DNA of 64,000 bases from Seison nebaliae (Eukaryota > Rotifera > Pararotatoria > Seisonacea > Seisonidae): contig JALJEE010003034.1 of the NCBI GenBank assembly GCA_023231475.1, positions 29,622-93,621 on the forward strand, written 5' to 3'. Below the pieces are notes generated by a model. The model searched no databases. It saw only the letters and a program-made list of their open reading frames with translations, and was not told where the DNA came from. Numbering within the stretch: position 1 is the stretch's first letter; each line of letters starts with the position of its first letter. The translations under genes and the position numbers were made by a program. Below are positions 1 to 12,037 of the stretch, in pieces.

Positions 1-2
1 TA

Positions 3-200
3 CAATTCGAAGATTAGACAATTCGGAGACCGAAAATTCGGAGACTACAAAATCGTTACAGGAAACTCGTTACAACTAATAATTCAAAATCTTCGTCTCC
101 CAAAACTAATATTTCCTAAAAATAGCCTCCGAATTGTCGGTCTCCGAATTTTCTAGTCTCCGAATTGTCGGTCTACGAATTGCCGTTCTCCGAATTGTCT
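3..200. repeat. Short tandem repeats in inverted orientation
   Basis: Five degenerate copies of a 15-16 bp unit (consensus tctccgaattgtcgg) lie head-to-tail at about 126-200. Three copies of the same unit lie in the opposite orientation at about 3-50 (caattcggagaccga type). The two clusters could fold into an imperfect hairpin with a loop near 75 bp. No coding capacity. This is probably a decayed foldback or minisatellite; it is cut by the window edge, so its true length is unknown. Confidence 0.7.
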
Positions 201-267
201 GTATGGCAACCATAAGTTTAAAACAAAATTGACTAACGAATGGATTTTTAAGGTACTGTGACGGTTA

Positions 268-694
268 CCTGGCAGTCTACTCCTTTTGGTTTTTCCTTCA
301 AAAAAGGACAGTTCTACGGTTTTAATTCGGACAGTTCTACTCCTTGTGTTTTATCAAAAAGGACAGTTCTACTCCTTTTCGAAGAATTTCGGACACTTCT
401 ACTCCTTTTTTCTGTAATATAGGACATCTTTTTTGGCAATATAGGACACTTCTACTCCTTTTAACAACGTTACGGACATTTCTACTCCTAATTAATTTTT
501 TTTTCGACAGTTCTACTCCTTTTTTGAAAAAGATTTTTTTATAAAACTGAATTTTATAAATTGGATTAGTTATAAATGAAATTTTTATTCATTAAAGTAG
601 GAAATTAAAAAGAAAAATATTTGATTGAAGTTAAACAACGTAAATAGTAGTAGAATAAAGTAGAAGTGTCCGTAACGTTGTTAAAAGGAGTAGA
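268..694. repeat. Degenerate minisatellite with an inverted arm
   Basis: A core of about 19 bp (ggacagttctactcctttt) recurs roughly seven times between 268 and 530 at a spacing of 25-45 bp, separated by unrelated AT-rich spacers. About 36 bp of it (around 448-486, with ttaacaacgttacgg between two cores) reappears as the reverse complement at about 655-694. The arms would pair across a loop near 170 bp. The short open frame over the array has no ATG-led family match and is not a gene. Confidence 0.7.
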
Positions 695-1539
695 ACTCGA
701 TCACCAAAAATGTTATCTATCGATGTCGATGTGACATAATTTTGCCAATATTTGACTACATCGTACTCACTATTCGAATTCTGGAATTCTTGGAATCCAG
801 GTATTGACGTCGAATTTGCACGTGTACACTCTAAAGATCTAACGATAAGTGGAAAGCCGGTGTGCCAACGTAGATCAATATTCTTTACAAGCAACGCTAT
901 GGAATCGGTGACAGACATGAGGAAGATATACAGGAATAACTATATCAATTTATTTATATTATTTTATTCATATTCTATTTTTAGTTTATTAAATAAGTGA
1001 TTTTGAGAAATAAAATAGAAGAAATTAAACTTACAATTGTTAGTGACATGTTGTAAGAAATCTCTCTACATTACCAAATTCGTCTATACTACAGAAGTTT
1101 TATTTATCATTTTGCATTCATTGATCATGCTCACAGCCTTAATAATAACGAATAAGAACTTCTCCATGAGAAATGTTTCGATTCTACCTTCGTTTATTCG
1201 TCAACAGTTTCGTATCCCTGTGCAACTGGAAGAGTTTACTTACGAAAGTTATTCTATTTGCACTTCGTTTTTTATAATTAATATTGTTGTTTTATCGTAA
1301 GCTCTCCTTTTGTATATGCGCGTGGATTAGAATAATATAATAAATAGAATAGAAAGATGATATAGTCTCATGAAGATTGTGTAGAAATGCAGACTATAAG
1401 AATTTTCTTTACTCTTTATTACGTAAGTTAATTTGCGTTTATTAATAAGCGTCAATCTTCTTTGTATTTGTATTTTGCTTGTCGTAATTGGTTCTCATAA
1501 ATTGTTTCAAGTTAACAGAACAATTCTAAATGGGACAAA
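695..1539. other. Intergenic, no gene seen
   Basis: AT-rich DNA upstream of the acetyltransferase gene. Open frames occur on both strands at about 631-1000 and 1037-1300, but they are short, overlap one another and match no family. The 1037 frame opens with TTG rather than ATG. Nothing else is supported. Confidence 0.5.
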
Positions 1540-2430
1540 ATGGTCAAACTATTACCAATGGAATACAACGTAACTGTAGAAAAATTTTTGTTAAAGTTCC
1601 AAAATTATAATGATATCTACAATGATGAACCTTTCTCTTCCGAGAATTTGATTAAGCAAATGGAGGAAGAGATTGAGAAGAACAGTCAAGTACAATCTAA
1701 TGCTTGTCTACAAATTATTCAAAAATTTACAATTCCTATGGTTCTAGTTTTAAATGATGAATGGCCGAGAAATAATCATTTCATTTTTCTTGGTCGATTC
1801 CTCTCAATTCATCGTTCAAAATATGATTCATCAGATGAACAACCTAAAACGCTGCCTCACAATTTTTCCATATCATTCGCATTACTAAATGATGATGAAG
1901 AAGTGATAGGGACTTGTATCGTTACTCGATTAAACTATCGGAATAAAGAGGATTTTCTTAAACTTAATGGTATTATGCTCGATCGGAGAAAAGCCAATTC
2001 GATTTCGAAGACCGGTAGCAAACCAATAGGATATCGCTGGAATTATCTAGAAGAAGATCGTAATGGATATCATGAATCGATCGATAATGGCATAGAAATG
2101 TTTCTTTTGGAATCATTCATCATCAAACGAAGTGAAAGAGGTAAAGGATATGGAAAACAAATGTTAAATCGATTGGAAACATTTTTAAAAAGTTACTTGA
2201 AAATGATGAAATGTAAATACATTTGCATCTATTTGACAACGTTAGATCAAATGAAATTTTATGAGAACTCCAATTACCAATTGAGTAAAACGAAGTTTAT
2301 TGTTGTAAAAAGTTCAACATCATTGAAGTTGCGTAACAATCCTTATCTCAACTCACTTCAGAATCAAGAAATGACATTTCAACCGAATACAGGCAATGAT
2401 TTAGCATTTTTCAAATTATTGAAATTTTGA
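1540..2430 (+). CDS. NAA80: NAA80-like actin N-terminal acetyltransferase (GNAT fold)
   Basis: A 296-residue protein in one exon. It matches NAA80, which acetylates the processed acidic N-terminus of actin. The family signature near residue 70 reads LNDEWPRN (LNEEWPRS in vertebrates). The acetyl-CoA loop RGKGYG (R-x-x-G-x-G) follows FIIKRSE near residue 205. The stretch YLTTLDQMKFYE near residue 235 matches the NAA80 hallmark LTTHDQVHFY. Between these, FALLNDDEEVIGTCIV is the usual GNAT beta-strand pair. An ATG at 1530 is out of frame, so 1540 is the start. The last 35 residues, rich in Asn and Gln, look lineage-specific. The gene lies about 530 bp upstream of myosin VIIa on the same strand. 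Family assignment is firm; the substrate is inferred from homology. Confidence 0.85.
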   Translation: MVKLLPMEYNVTVEKFLLKFQNYNDIYNDEPFSSENLIKQMEEEIEKNSQVQSNACLQIIQKFTIPMVLVLNDEWPRNNHFIFLGRFLSIHRSKYDSSDEQPKTLPHNFSISFALLNDDEEVIGTCIVTRLNYRNKEDFLKLNGIMLDRRKANSISKTGSKPIGYRWNYLEEDRNGYHESIDNGIEMFLLESFIIKRSERGKGYGKQMLNRLETFLKSYLKMMKCKYICIYLTTLDQMKFYENSNYQLSKTKFIVVKSSTSLKLRNNPYLNSLQNQEMTFQPNTGNDLAFFKLLKF

Positions 2431-2958
2431 AATTCATATTTTTGAAAATTGTATTTTTCAATTTATTTCTAATGAGAATTTCTACTGATAATTTTATTAT
2501 ATTTCATAGAATTTCACCTCTAACTTCTTATATTTAATTTCAATTTATGAGAATGATTTTTACACCATTATTCTGATATACATCCTTAAATGGTTTTCTA
2601 AAATAAATTTATGACTAATCTTCTTTGAGCTGGTCGATTTACATTTGAATGAAAGAAATATCACAGGTAAAGAACATACGAAAAGTGGCTGTTCACAAAT
2701 CGGCAAACAGTGTATTGTTGTGATGTAAACTTAAAGTTTCATCAAGTTTTATGATCGATCAACACCTCTGACTGTCTATATAATTTTAAATGAAATAAAT
2801 TTGTCCTTTATGACGTAGATAATGAAATTATAAAAGTTAAAACTCTTCGACTACTTAATAAATTGGATAAAATAAAAATTTTAAAGATTTCAATAATAAC
2901 AAATTGGTGACTAATAAATTATTCGAATAAATTCGATAATAATAATCTTTCAGTAAAA
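2431..2958. other. Intergenic between NAA80 and MYO7A
   Basis: 528 bp of AT-rich DNA with no supported frame. It should hold the 3' end of the acetyltransferase gene and the promoter and 5' UTR of the myosin gene. No clear TATA box or conserved motif could be singled out. Confidence 0.4.
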
Positions 2959-5900
2959 ATGCCAGCTGCTGCGGTTCGATTTTGGATTTATTTCAGAAAT
3001 TTTTGAAGAATTAATTTTCAGGGCGAATATGTATGGTTGGAACCGAAGACGAAGGGAGAATTTGACGTTCCAATCGGTGCAAAAATACTTAGCGTGAAAG
3101 GAGGACAGATACGTCTGAAAGATGATAACGGGAAAGAACTTACTCTACCTGGAAACACCAAACTGAGACCGATGCATGTCACATCGGTTGATGGACTGGA
3201 TGATATGATAAATTTAGGAGATCTACATGAAGAAGGAATTCTCCATAATTTACATATGAGATATGAAAATAATAAGATTTATGTTAGTAGTCTTCAATTG
3301 AAAGATCTTCTTATCTTTTCGTAATTAATTTCTATATTTCATAACAATTTCAATTTATAGACATATACTGGAAGTATTTTAGTTGCAGTGAATCCTTATA
3401 AAGACTTACCGATTTACTCGACTGATTTGATGAGGTCTTATCAGAATCGTGCATTTTCTGATATGCCACCACATGTATTTGCTATTGGAGATAATGCATA
3501 TCAAGCAATGATGAGAAACCAAGTTAATCAATGTATAATTATTAGTGGGGAATCAGGTGCAGGTAAAACAGAAAGTACCAAATTTATTTTGAAGTTCTTA
3601 GCAACAGTGAGTGGAAGACATTCGTCAATTGAGAAACAAATTCTTGATGCCAATCCTATTATGGAAGCTTTCGGTAATGCGAAAACAATTCGAAATGACA
3701 ATTCATCAAGATTCGGGAAATATATCGATATCCATTTCAATTTCAGTGGTGCAATCGAAGGTGCTAAAATAGATCAATATCTTTTAGAAAAATCGAGAAT
3801 CGTTCAACAAACGAAAGACGAAAGAAATTATCACATTTTCTATTGTATGTTGGCTGGCATGAGTGATTCGGAGAAGAAGAAATTGGGATTGACTAATCCT
3901 AAGAGTTACAAATATTTATCTGGTGGCAGTTTCGATTGTCATGGACGAAATGATAAGATTGATTATGAGGAGATTTTGGATGCGTGCAAAACGTTGATGT
4001 TTTCTAAAACTGAAATTTTCGAGTTGATGAAAATTCTCGCTGGTTTACTTCATTTGGGAAATATTATTTATTCGAAGAAAATGGATGATAATTTGGAAGG
4101 CGCGACCATAACTGACAAATTATCATTAAATTCAGTGGCGACTATCTTCGATGTAAAGGTTGACGATTTATCTCAATCGTTGACACACAAAACAATTTTC
4201 ACTGGAACTGATTCAGTCACTTCTCCACTACGTGTCGATCAAGCAATGGATGTACGAGATGCATTTGTCAAAGGAATATATGGAAAGATGTTTATTTGGA
4301 TTATTGACAAGATTAATGAAGCGATTTATCGACCAACAAATCCTGATGATACGCGAGGTATCGGTGTTCTCGATATTTTTGGATTTGAGAATTTTGGAAA
4401 GAATTCATTCGAACAGATGTGCATCAATTATGCCAATGAGAATCTTCAACAATTTTTTGTTCGACATATTTTCAAATTAGAACAAACGATGTACGACAAT
4501 GAAGGAATTTCTTGGAAAAACATCAAATTTACAGATAATCAACATATTTTAGATTTGATCGCGGAAAAACCATTAAATATCATTGCTCTAGTTGATGAAG
4601 AAACCAAATTTCCTAAAGGAACCGATCTCACCATGTTAGAGAAATTACATTCAAATCACCAAAGAAATCCAGATTATTTGTTACCCAAATCTTCGGGAGA
4701 CAAATCGTTCGGTATAAGACATTTCGCAGGAGATGTCTTCTATCATTCTGATGGTTAATTCATTTACTTTAGATTTTTCTATTTTAATTGAATTTAATTA
4801 ATTTAAATAGGATTTCTTGATAAGAATCGAGATACATTCTCTCAAGATCTCCTATGGTTGTTACAATCGACCAAATCATCATTTTTGAGAAAATTGTTTA
4901 GCAATGATTTAGACACAGTTAGACAAGATTTATAATAATGAATTAAATAATTATAATTTCTCCTCACTCTCCTCCTATAGTTGATTAACGATCCAACGGT
5001 TTCATTTACATTTCCTATGGGTGATTTAATCAATTAATTTTATGGAATTATTTAGGGAACAGAAACGAAAAGAAGAACGCCAACACTTGGTGCCCAATTC
5101 AAAAAATCTTTAGATGTTCTTATGACGAATTTATCAAAATGTCAACCATTTTTTGTTCGATGCGTAAAACCGAATGAAGTGAAGAAACCGATTGTTAATA
5201 TTTCGAATTTTAATGGAAAAACAGAATTTTTAAAATAACTTCAAAGATTTTCGACAGAGAATTAGCCGTACGACAATTGAGATATTCGGGTATGATGGAA
5301 ACTATTCGTGTACGTCGAGCTGGTTATCCTATCCGTCATACGTTTGCAGAATTTGTTGATCGATATCGGTTAATTTTTGAGTAACTCAAAAACTGATTAT
5401 AATAATTGATTCGATCGTAGTATGTGTTGCGATGGAATTAATCCGAGTTTCAAAGAACGTGATTGTAAATCTGCATCCAAAAAGATATGTGTGAAAGTCC
5501 TAAAAAATGGAGATTATCAATTGGGAAAGACGAAAGTCTTTCTAAAAGTTTTTTTATTTTTCAATCGAAATGTTTTTAATAATTCCCATTAGGATTCCCA
5601 AGATAGTTTAATGGAGAAAGCGAGAGAAGAAGCTATTGCACAAAAAATTGAAATTCTTCAACTTTTCATTAAAGCGTGGGCGATGAGAAAGATATTTCTC
5701 AAGTTAAATGGCGGTATGGAAATAATTCAAAATCACTGGAGAATGTATAAGATTAAAAGACAATTTGATAATGTGCAAAATGGTTTTATGAAAGTCCAAT
5801 CTATTTTCCATTCTAGAAATACAGCTCGAAGATACTTTACTTTGTTAATGAATCTGATTAAAATTCAAAGTCAATGTCGTGGATATTTAGCTCGTAGTAA

Positions 5901-8900
5901 TGCCAGATTATCTTATCGAAGTTTATTAGAGTTACAAGCGGCAATCAAAGGACATTTAGTGCGAAAATATTATGGAAAAGAATTGAAACATTTAAAAAAA
6001 TTAGAGGAATTAGAGTATAAGAAAGAAAACGATTTTGAGTTGAACAGATCGTCGATGGAGGAAAGCGAAGCATTAAGCAAAGCCGAAAAGTCTTTTTATA
6101 AAGGTGTCAAAGTTATCGATAAAGATCTGGAAGAATGGCAAATGGAAAATAAGAAAAAAACAGAGAAAGTTCAATTGTTGTTAGAATTGTTAAGCAGGAA
6201 ACAAGATGGAGATAAAACGGTCAATAAAGAATTAAGTGAAATTTTTGGATTTTTGCAAAACACTCAAAATGACGACGAAGACAACGATGAGGAGGAAGAA
6301 GAAGAAATTGAAGAAATTGAAGAAATTAAACAATTCACTGCCGATGTTTCTGATCATTTATTTAAGAAGTTTGCCAAAACCCATTTTGGAAAAGACGTAA
6401 CATCGTCATACGAAAGAAGAATGATAAATAACTCACTTCTCAATTTGCAAGCGATGTGTGACAAAATTGGCGCTTTGGCCACTTGGATTAACATTTTAAG
6501 GTTCATGGGTGACATTTCTGATGTGGCAGAAGACACTCAGAAACTTAATGATGATCCGGCACCAATTATTACTCGAATTTATAGTACAATAGGAAGGAAG
6601 TTGAATGAAAAACATTTGATCGAAGCACAAAAATATATGGGGAAAATATCAACAGAGAAACCGAATAGACGTGCCACCAAACAAATAAATGCAACCGCTC
6701 AAGGTGATAATAAGAAAGTTCGTCAAGGAAATCCATTCATTCAAGAACGTGTAATGACGAATTTGGAGAAAGTTCATTTTATCACTTCGATGGGTATTTT
6801 GAGACCGGAATTGAGAGATGAGATCTATTGTCAAATTTGTAAACAATTAACTAAAAATCCTGATAAACGATCATTCGCTCGGGGTTGGGTGTTATTGACC
6901 ATGTGTATATGTTGTTTCATTCCAACTGATCGATTTATTCTTTATTTGAGAAAATTCATAATGGACGGTCCTGTTGGATATCGGTCATTCTGTGAAGATC
7001 TTCTCAAACGAACATTCAAAAATGGTACAAGAGATCAACCATCGTCATATATTGAATTACATGCCGTTTGTACCAAAGAACCAATTATTCTTCCAATTCA
7101 ATTTGTAAATGGTCATTCAAAAACTTTGTACGCTGATTCTGCAAGTTCCGCTAAAGAAATATGTACTGCTCTGTGTGATAAAATAGGATTAGTTGATCGC
7201 TTTGGTTTTGCACTTTACATCAGCATGGATGGAAGCAAATATTCCATTGGTAATGGTTGCAATCATGTCATGGATATAATCTCGAAAGCGGAACAAGCCA
7301 CCAAAGAAAAGGGTTCAGGTGAAGCTACAGCGGCGTGGAATATTTTATTTAGAAAAGAGATATTCAAACCATGGCATAGTGCATCGGACGATCCAATTTC
7401 AACGAATTTAATTTATGAACAAGTTTTCATTTGAATTAAAAATTAAAAAATTATTTTAAAAAAGATCGTTCGTGGTGTTAAATATGGAGAATACTCGTTT
7501 GATAGTGACCAAGAATTCGCTAAGATGGCCGCACAACAACTTTACATTGACATTGGAAGTGGTTACTAAAATTCTGATTATTAAAATAGAATAAAATTTT
7601 AATTTACATTTTCATTTCATAATTTAGAGTTTGATTCGAAGAGATTATTAGAAATCTTACCAGAATTAATACCAAATAAAGCCAGTAAAACTTCCGTGAG
7701 AGACTTGAGTAAGTGGAAAACATTAATCACGGATGAATTCAAAAAAGGAGATTTTGTTTTAAACGATGTTGGCATTGATCGAACAAAAGAAGATATTGTT
7801 AACTTTGCCAAATTTAAATGGCCATTATTATTCTCCAGATTTGAGGATGCACATCAGTTAAATTTAAATATCTCTTCGATCAATTCAACCCTTTAATTCT
7901 TCAACAGAATTTCCGGCCCTAAACTATTAAAAAAACAAGTGAAACTTGCAATAAATTGGACGGGAATTTATTTCATTGACGATCGAGAACAGGTGCTTAA
8001 AGAGATTCCTTACGCAGAAATAACTGGAATCTCATCTTCCGAGTTTGATGCCTTTTCATAATTTAAAAAATTTGATATTTCTTTTATATAGATCGACAAG
8101 GTTCAATTACAATTTCATATTTCATGTATTGTGAATGAAGGAAATTTTTATTATTATTAGAATTAATCGAATCTTTACACAAAACTTGAGCATCTTTACC
8201 GTTTCTGGTGATCAATATGTCTTCGAAATTTATTATGCAAATGAATTACGAGAATTAATTGTGATGTTTCTCGAAGGATTGCGTGAAAGATCCAGATATC
8301 TCATAGCAATTAAAGATTCTGATTCTTCAGATGGTTTTCAATTTCCTTCGCAATTCTCCAAATATAAATGTCGTTTTAGTTGAAGATATTCCTAATCCTC
8401 CTAAAGATCTTTTAAATTTCCGTAGGGGAGATCTTATTATAATGCAAATAGATAACGATGGTGAATTGAAATTGAAAAAAAATTCATGGACCAAAGGAGA
8501 ACACGAGAGAACTAAAGAAACCGGTTTGAAATATATTTGATGATATTCCTCACTTTTTCCATTTAGGCAATTTTCATAGTTCCGCTTTCTATCGCGTTCC
8601 AACAATGATGAAACCGGCACCTGAAATCTTAAAACAATTTGCAATACAATCCATGTCTCAAACGGACACTAAAAATGGGAAACGAAATAATGATTATGAA
8701 ATTAATGAAGAGGATTTACGAGAGCCATATACATTAGAAAATTTCAGTTATGAATATTTCAGGTTAATAGTTTTATTGTAAATGTGGAATTGATTCAATA
8801 AATTTATTGGTTTTGGACCATAGACCACCAGTGAAAACGACATCATTTGGTAGGAGACATGTTGAGAAATTGTCGATGCATCAAAGAGATCCATTAAGGA

Positions 8901-10486
8901 ATTCGTTGTTGAAGAAAATAAACGCGAAACAATCGTTAAATGATAAAGGAATTGATATATTTGAATCAATTCTTCAATATTGTGGTGATATATCGACGAA
9001 GGCTGAAAGGAAATCGGTTGAATTGACTGACGAAATATTTAGTGTACCATTAGAAAATGAATTGATAAGAGATGAGATGTATTGTCAAATGATGAAGCAA
9101 TTGACTAATAACAAAAGTATTACAAGTGAAGAACGAGCTTGGGAGTTGTTATATTTGGCAACAGGAATGATGTTACCATCAACTTTAGTAGAGAAGGAGT
9201 TGGCGACATTCCTTAAATCGAGACCAAAAGAGAAAATTGCAAATGAATGTTTCCAACGGTTGTTAAATGTAAAACGGTCTCCCTTTAAATTGTCATTAGA
9301 AGAATCATGAAAAACTGTTTTTAGATTAGGTAACAGAAAGTTCCCACCTCATCTTACAGAAGTCGAAGCAATTCAGGATGGAAGTTACATAATGTATCAC
9401 AAAGTCTTCTTCCCTAATGACAAAGATGAAGAGTTTGATGTAACGAGTACGACTCGAGCGAAAGATATTTCATCACAATTAGTTGACAAATTGAATCTAG
9501 CATCAACTGAAGGATTCTCGTTATTCATCAAGGTGAAAGATAAAGTCATAAGCATCCCAAGAAATGACTATTTTTTTGATTTCGTTCGACATCTAACCGA
9601 TTTCATGAAAGGTAATTCGAACGAAAAGATCGCTTATATGATATTTTTCATGAAGAAACTTTGGATTAATGTGTCACCGGATGAAGATACGGTTGCCGAT
9701 AGAAACTTTTACTTTTATCAGGTTCTCCTCATAATAATCTAATAGTTATTAAATATAAAATGAACAAAAGGAACGACCAAAATATTTGAAAGGACATCAT
9801 AATGCGACGGAAGAAGATGTCATTAAACTTGGAGTATTATTATATAGAATCAATTCGAAAGAAGAAGAATTTTTTGGTGATACAATCGAAGATAAGAAAG
9901 ATGATTTCATTCCAAAAAATTACCAACGTCAAAAGAAAATTGGGCAATGGATAAAGTTAATCGAACAGAAATATGAATCTCTTCAAAACATGTCAAAGTC
10001 AGAAGCAAAATCAGAATTCGTTCGAGTTCTATCGACAATGTCAACGTTCGGTTGTGCATTTTTTGATGCAAAAGTTATTTTTTATTAATTTATTTAATTA
10101 TGGAAATATTGTATCATTGTTAAGATAAGAGGACAATCATATGGATTACCTTCTATTATCCTTCTTGGAATTAATAGTTCTGGTCTGATGATAATGGATG
10201 CGAAAGATAATGTTATTCTTCATTTATAAATTATTCTAAATATTCGTCTTTTTCAGAGTTTATTAGCGGAATATCCGTTTACCAAAATTCTCAGTTGGAA
10301 ATCGTCCAGTAGCAAATTTGTTCTGTCAGTAAAAGAATCAAGAGAAGAAAGGAAATTAACTCTTGAAACACGATTGGTAAATATTTTTAATTGACGTGTC
10401 ATTAATGTTATTACATTTTCTAGGGTTATCGAATTGATGATTTATTGACTTCCTATGTCAGTAAACTGATGAATACCCAGAAATAG
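2959..10486 (+). CDS. MYO7A: Myosin VIIa heavy chain
   Basis: Unconventional myosin VII, an actin motor that tethers adhesion and stereocilia-type complexes. Twenty exons give about 2124 residues (human about 2215): 2959-2973, 3022-3282, 3361-4753, 4811-4917, 5056-5193, 5247-5368, 5421-5547, 5593-7422, 7465-7561, 7628-7856, 7908-8042, 8161-8333, 8380-8523, 8567-8762, 8824-9261, 9325-9721, 9771-10073, 10125-10211, 10257-10376, 10424-10486. All junctions keep frame. Order: N-terminal motor with P-loop [10 protein letters not shown] and NDNSSRFGK, short IQ neck ([13 protein letters not shown]), acidic linker, MyTH4 (SFARGWVLL), FERM, SH3 ([11 protein letters not shown]), second MyTH4 (EERAWELL) and FERM ending at TSYVSKLM. 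Least certain are the 15-bp first exon and the 8043-8160 intron, where another exon choice exists. Eighteen of 19 donors are GTT. Confidence 0.95.
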
Positions 10487-10949
10487 TAAAGTTATCGGAC
10501 ATTTCATTGAAAAGAAAAAAACATTATAAATTTAATTAGAAATAAATTTTTGATTTCATACAGATCATTTATTATATTGTAAACTTCTCCTAAAGTCTTA
10601 GTGTGGGCGTCCACAAATCATTTTTTTAATAACTTATGTCATCTAAACTTAATTCTTTAGATTTTATAGCTACTTAATTGGTTGCGTTATTATCGAATGT
10701 ATCTAACGTACAAATAAAATTTGATGAATTATTATTTATAGATCAAAATATTTGCGATTTATATAATTGGTAAGCATATTATGACATTCCATTTTGATTA
10801 TGTCAGAGATGTCATACAAACTATATATATATATATATATATATTATAGATTACGTAAATGATCGGATCCAATGATATATTAATACATCGAACTACAATT
10901 TCCATATCAAATAATTTATAAAACAACCCAATCAACAACTAAAATACCA
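10487..10949. other. Intergenic with a (TA)n tract
   Basis: AT-rich spacer after the myosin stop codon. A run of about 12 TA dinucleotides lies at 10822-10845, about 100 bp before the next start codon. It may act as a flexible promoter element or be a simple microsatellite. No coding frame is supported. Confidence 0.6.
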
Positions 10950-11093
10950 ATGGGATCATCGAGTTCAAAGCCTCAACCATATCCACCTGCTTATCCACCT
11001 CCAAGGCCTATGCAACCCAATCCATATATGAATGGATGCCGATCTCCATACGGACATGGAGGTGGTTATTATGGAGGAATGGGTTATTATTAA
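10950..11093 (+). CDS. 47-residue micro-protein with myristoylation and PPxY motifs
   Basis: Single-exon ORF, not recognised as a known family. It begins MGSSSSK, a good N-myristoylation consensus (Gly2, Ser6, Lys7). Next comes a proline-rich stretch PYPPAYPPPRP containing PPAY, the PPxY ligand of WW domains. The last third is Gly/Tyr-rich (GHGGGYYGGMGYY). Compositional order over a full ATG-to-TAA frame is unlikely by chance in DNA of about 70% AT. The likely product is a small membrane-anchored adaptor, perhaps for a NEDD4-type ligase or other WW protein, but that is inference from motifs. It follows MYO7A on the same strand by 463 bp. Confidence 0.5.
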   Translation: MGSSSSKPQPYPPAYPPPRPMQPNPYMNGCRSPYGHGGGYYGGMGYY

Positions 11094-11612
11094 TCCAGTA
11101 CCAACATCCAACCACATAAATTACTTTTAAATTGAGAACTTTCAATAATAAACTCCTATATTATACAAATGATTCTTTAACAAATATTTCTCTATTCTGA
11201 TTTCCATTTTTTTGATCATAATAATAAAAACTTTAACTTTAATTCCAAATTGTATTCTTTCAAATTTTTTATTCATAATAATAGTTTATTATTTATACGG
11301 AATAGTTTACTAAAGACTAATCGTTACATCCTACAGAAATATCTACAAAGATCTTTGGAACTAATATAACCATTGATAATATTCAAACTATGAAGATTTT
11401 TCAGGAGACCATAATTATTGAATATGATTATCATAATAGATATAATTTAATCATAAAATTTTCGTGTAATATATCGGTATTAGATGGATGAAATTTAGCT
11501 CAAATAATGGATTTAATTCGAATGTAAATTACCGGCCGATAATTCAGTAACCGAAATGAGCAAAAAAGAGGTTAAATTTTAAATTTATCTAGGAAATTAA
11601 GCTCGATTCCTA
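11094..11612. other. Intergenic
   Basis: 519 bp of AT-rich DNA containing the 3' end of the micro-protein gene (an aataata/aataaaa cluster at about 11140-11230) and the upstream region of the next small gene. Nothing else is supported. Confidence 0.4.
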
Positions 11613-12037
11613 ATGTCTAAAGATCTTAGAATGTTATCGGAAGTTGATGCGCGTAAAATACAATGTGTTCAAGAATGATGTTAAATCTCAAAAAAGTTAA
11701 TCTGAAACCTAAATTTTCTTTTCTGAAATTGTTTTTCTTCTACAAATCAGTTTTACAAAAGAAAATTCAAGAGGAAATAAAAAACCAGCAAAAGGGAGAC
11801 GATGTAGAATTGTTAATAAAGAAATGGAATAATGTGGCAGAGATTATGAATAAATCCGTCATACAATTGGAAACTTTAGACAATGGGAAATACAGTTATT
11901 TCTTTCAATTTCGCATTAACTAGACTGGGCGAGTTAATTTATTTACAAATGTAGAAGCACATATTCGACCGGAACAATTGAACAATAACGCTCCTTTCCG
12001 AAACGAGGACGGTTCGTGTATGGACAAGGAGAAGTGA
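11613..12037 (+). CDS. Small three-exon gene, possibly SFR1/MEI5-like
   Basis: Exons 11613-11664, 11751-11894 and 11955-12037 join in frame to about 92 residues. It begins MSKDLRML, has a lysine-rich helical region (LQKKIQEEI) and the stretch VELLIKKWNNVAEIMNKSV. The phrase LLIKKW followed by an amphipathic helix recalls the C-terminal part of SFR1/MEI5, the Swi5 partner that stimulates RAD51 strand exchange. The protein ends 25-30 residues later in a polar tail. Introns are 86 and 60 bp, typical for this genome; the first donor is GTGTTC, unlike most. The resemblance rests on one short block, so the family call is tentative. The coding call rests on frame-consistent junctions. Confidence 0.4.

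Noticed and set aside
631-1300. Overlapping open frames on both strands before NAA80
   Set aside because: Short, mutually overlapping, without family resemblance; at least one opens with TTG.
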